NCBI GenBank assembly: GCA_001510455.1
Contig: LFFH01000045.1
Location: 1-48,227 of the forward strand
Length of the DNA: 48,227 nt
Origin: Actinobacteria bacterium casp-actino8
GTDB lineage: Bacteria; Actinomycetota; Acidimicrobiia; Acidimicrobiales; Ilumatobacteraceae
Direction of reading: 5' to 3'
Shown: in pieces, positions 45,790-48,227 of the stretch
Position numbering within the stretch: position 1 is the first letter of the stretch
How the letters are laid out: the number at the start of each line of letters is the position of its first letter
Program-made: the position numbers and the translations under genes
The notes under the pieces: model-generated
The model's input: only the letters and a program-made list of their open reading frames with translations
What the model was told of the DNA's origin: nothing
Database searches by the model: none

Positions 45790-46986
45790 ATGCGTGCTCG
45801 GACGACACTGCTCGGTGCCGAGATCGACCTCAACGACATCGCTCGTGGGGACGGTTACCTCTTCGTTCGCGACGGCATCGGTTTCGCCGGTCGCGGCGTC
45901 GCCCAAGTCGTCGACTCGAAGGCAGCTCTCGAGGTCCTGCGAACGGTCGAGCACGACGACCAGTCGGATGGCAAAGCTGGGCCGTTGGCCCTCGGAGCCC
46001 TGGCGTTCACACCGTCAGCGCCCAGCCTTCTCACGATTCCGGAAATCGTTGTTCGCAAGACATCGGACGGCCGCTCCTGGGTGACCATCGTCGGTGAGCC
46101 CGAACGAGACAACGACCTGATCGCCGGTCTCACCTCCCCGACGCGACCCGTTCCGAGTTCGTCGCGTTTCGTGGTGTCGCCCGGGACCTCGATCGCCCGC
46201 CATCGAAGTGCCGTCGAGGCGGCGCGCGACGCTGCACGACGCGGAGATCTGGTCAAAGCCGTGATCGCTCGCGAGCTCTCCGTCGAGTCCGACGATCCGA
46301 TCGACATTCACGCCGTACTGCTTCGTCTCCGAGCGTCTTTCGGATCCAGCTATCGGTATTCGTACGACGGACTCATCGGCGCTTCTCCGGAACTTCTCGT
46401 CTCCGTCGAGGGTGATGTCGTGCGTTCTCACCCTCTGGCGGGCACCACTCCTCGCACCGGCGACCCGGCCACCGACTCCGACTTGGCGCAAGCTCTCGTT
46501 GCCAGCGTGAAGGACCAGATCGAGCATCGAGTCGTCATCGACGTCGTTCACGACACCCTTCTGCCCGACTGCAGTTACCTCGATTGGGAGCCCGAACCTT
46601 CGATCGTGCCGGTCGCCAACGTTCAGCATCTCGGCACCCTCGTCGAAGGTCGACTCAGCGAACCTCGACCGGACTCACTCACTCTCGCTCGACGTCTGTG
46701 TCCGACTCCGGCTCTCGGTGGCCATCCGCGAGCAGATGCACTTCGTCTGATCGCCGAGGTCGAAGGTTTCGAGCGCGGTCGCTACGGAGGCGCTGTGGGA
46801 TGGGTCGACGCCACTGGTGACGGGGTATGGGCCGTCACGATTCGCTGTGCGGAGTTCTCCGAGGACCGTCGCCGCGCTCGACTCGTCGCCGGCGGAGGCA
46901 TCGTCGCCGACTCCGATCCCGATGCCGAACTGGCCGAGACTCAGGCCAAGTTCCAGGCCATGTTGTCGGCGATCGTCCGCGCCTGA
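45790..46986 (+). CDS. menF: Isochorismate synthase
   Basis: The 398-aa chorismate-using enzyme converts chorismate to isochorismate. The general-base Lys lies in DLVKAVIARE; other conserved parts are FIGASPELL-like LIGASPELLVS, HPLAGTTPRTGD, VQHLGTLVEGRL, PTPALGGHPRADAL, ERGRYGGAVGW, and the Mg-site AGGGIVADSDPDAELAET. MenF is preferred over EntC because of the adjacent ubiE and menD. Its N-terminal part (1-125) is variable, as usual. Converges on menD with a 6-bp gap. Confidence 0.93.
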   Translation: MRARTTLLGAEIDLNDIARGDGYLFVRDGIGFAGRGVAQVVDSKAALEVLRTVEHDDQSDGKAGPLALGALAFTPSAPSLLTIPEIVVRKTSDGRSWVTIVGEPERDNDLIAGLTSPTRPVPSSSRFVVSPGTSIARHRSAVEAARDAARRGDLVKAVIARELSVESDDPIDIHAVLLRLRASFGSSYRYSYDGLIGASPELLVSVEGDVVRSHPLAGTTPRTGDPATDSDLAQALVASVKDQIEHRVVIDVVHDTLLPDCSYLDWEPEPSIVPVANVQHLGTLVEGRLSEPRPDSLTLARRLCPTPALGGHPRADALRLIAEVEGFERGRYGGAVGWVDATGDGVWAVTIRCAEFSEDRRRARLVAGGGIVADSDPDAELAETQAKFQAMLSAIVRA

Positions 46987-46992
46987 CCGACG

Positions 46993-48227
46993 TCAGCTCT
47001 CCAGAGCTTCGGCCACCGCCCGATGCAGTCGTCGGTGCGCTTCGACATCACCGTCGCGTTCGGTCCTCACGACAGTGACCCGAGGTCCGACTTCGGAGGC
47101 GGCCACTTCGAGAGCGCGCCGATCCTCGACGATCTCGGCCGTGATTCCATGCGCGCCAGCCAGCGCGACGAAATCCGTGCCATGAGGTGTGCCGTACAGA
47201 ACCTCGAACACGTCGTCGGGAACCGTCGTTCTCTGCGGGAGGTGATGAAAGATTCCACCTCCGTCGTTGTCGACCACCAGGAGCCGAATGTCGAGTCGAC
47301 GACGGGACAAAGAGGCAAGAGACGACGAATCGTGCAATGTCGCCACGTCTCCGATCAGAACGGCGACCGGACCGGGGTGCACCGTTGCCACGCCGATCGC
47401 CGTGGCGATCACCCCGTCGATCCCATTGGCTCCCCGATTGCTGTACACCTGCCGTTCTCCGAGGGGTCCGGCGAACCATTCGAGATCGCGAATCGGCATC
47501 GAGGACGACACCACCAACGCCGTTTCGGCCGGTAGCGCCCGTGCGAACGTGACGACCGAGCCGACACCGGTCATGTCATCGGATCGGAGACCCGATTCGA
47601 TGGAGGCGCGAGCCTTCGACTCGGCGGTGCTCCACCGCTCGGTCCAGGAGCGATCACATGATTCCATCGCTCCGAAAACGGGAACCAGATCGTCGACTTC
47701 GCACACCAACCGCTCGGCGATGACCCCATCGGGGTCGTACACGCGCCCATCGGTCGACACGTGAACCTGACGAACGCCGTGACGCAGCAACCACTGTCCG
47801 AGCACCTTCGATGCGGGCGGGTCACCGATCCGCACGGCCAACTCCGGCACGTCGGTGTCGGCAAATGCTGCCTGTCGCACCAACGAGTCGAAATGAGTGA
47901 TCACGTCGTGGCGCCAACGCGTCCTCGCTTCGGCGAGCACCGGCCAACCCCGCTCGATCGCTGCGTGGATCACCTCGTCGGTCACGCCACGGCCCGCGAT
48001 GAGGAGAGGCCGACGAGCCGACCACTCGTTCGCGAGACGAGTCGTCACGTCCGATACCAGTCCTCCGACCGATTCGACGTCGACCGGTTCGTCGGATGCC
48101 GGAGGCAACGAACCCGGCGTACCCACGAGCGGTTCTCGGAACGGAAGATTCAGATGGACGGCGCCCTTCGGCAAGGTCTCGCTCTCGGAGACGCACCGCC
48201 GCGCGATCGAACGCCAGGACGTCTCGG
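46993..48227 (-). CDS. menD: SEPHCHC synthase MenD, N terminus cut by the window edge
   Basis: The C-terminal 410 residues are present; the frame stays open to the last base, so the start is beyond the window. The thiamine-diphosphate enzyme adds 2-oxoglutarate to isochorismate. Visible are GAVHLNLPFREPL, SSSMPIRDLEWF, SNRGANGIDGVIATAIG, the ThDP/Mg-binding LIGDVATLHD..SL and VDNDGGGIFHHLPQ. A TTG-started shorter reading from 48174 would remove conserved sequence (TSWRSIARR..) and is rejected. Confidence 0.94.
   Translation of the reverse strand, partial: ETSWRSIARRCVSESETLPKGAVHLNLPFREPLVGTPGSLPPASDEPVDVESVGGLVSDVTTRLANEWSARRPLLIAGRGVTDEVIHAAIERGWPVLAEARTRWRHDVITHFDSLVRQAAFADTDVPELAVRIGDPPASKVLGQWLLRHGVRQVHVSTDGRVYDPDGVIAERLVCEVDDLVPVFGAMESCDRSWTERWSTAESKARASIESGLRSDDMTGVGSVVTFARALPAETALVVSSSMPIRDLEWFAGPLGERQVYSNRGANGIDGVIATAIGVATVHPGPVAVLIGDVATLHDSSSLASLSRRRLDIRLLVVDNDGGGIFHHLPQRTTVPDDVFEVLYGTPHGTDFVALAGAHGITAEIVEDRRALEVAASEVGPRVTVVRTERDGDVEAHRRLHRAVAEALES

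Noticed and set aside
44965..45954. In-frame N-terminal extension of the acyl-CoA dehydrogenase
   Set aside because: It lies antisense to ubiE and adds non-family sequence; the family start and a ribosome site are at 44964.

Overview
The window is 48,227 bp of dense, high-GC bacterial DNA, almost entirely core genes. It looks like an actinobacterium, and my best guess is the class Acidimicrobiia. The grounds are the gene order (uvrC/uvrA/uvrB/coaE/rpsA/polA with an ANTAR regulator beside polA), an MtrA/MtrB pair with an LpqB-like lipoprotein, F420-type luciferase-like oxidoreductases, a proofreading-dead PolA, menaquinone genes, and many GTG and leaderless starts. The lineage is inference; no rRNA is present. 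I see no phage, IS element, plasmid origin or CRISPR array.

Layout. 1-344: start of a secreted solute-binding protein. 516-4367: tpiA, pgk, gap and rapZ, with yvcK and whiA missing between rapZ and gap. 4441-6138: a methyltransferase and a luciferase-like oxidoreductase in divergent orientation. 6126-13586: uvrC, uvrA, uvrB and coaE. 13665-19684: orphan LuxR regulator, rpsA, methyltransferase, polA and ANTAR regulator. 19754-20141: small coiled-coil gene and one unusual tRNA. 20248-25098: type II fatty-acid synthesis (fabD, fabH, fabG, acpP, fabF, fabZ) with a peroxiredoxin. 25787-26662: a Cys/His-rich small protein and a fasciclin lipoprotein. 26741-30615: trpA, trpB, trpF, trpC and an ABM-domain protein. 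30716-34189: glyS, recO and two divergent cis-prenyltransferase-family genes. 34205-39106: a DinG-type helicase, then mtrA divergent from mtrB and a GerMN lipoprotein. 39129-44964: era, a membrane protein and lipid-type enzymes (MaoC hydratase, F420-type oxidoreductase, acyl-CoA synthetase, acyl-CoA dehydrogenase). 45079-48227: menaquinone genes (ubiE/menG, menF, menD cut by the window edge).

Most interesting signal. At 32892-34189 two divergent genes look like complementary halves of one undecaprenyl-diphosphate synthase active site. The plus-strand protein keeps the catalytic Asp and the substrate-binding residues but lacks the AYAEL Glu and the C-terminal RRFGG tail. The minus-strand protein has lost the catalytic Asp but keeps exactly that Glu and tail. 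Their starts are 17 bp apart over a shared -10-like element. This predicts an obligate heteromeric cis-prenyltransferase, like eukaryotic NgBR/DHDDS.

Other notable points: FabD carries a C-terminal BCCP-like domain without a biotinylation lysine; a class I tRNA has CAA in the anticodon position; at least 16 genes have TANNNT 6-8 nt before their start codon (leaderless transcripts), and this resolves several starts; and two perfect inverted repeats lie between mtrA and mtrB. No intergenic gap exceeds 300 bp.
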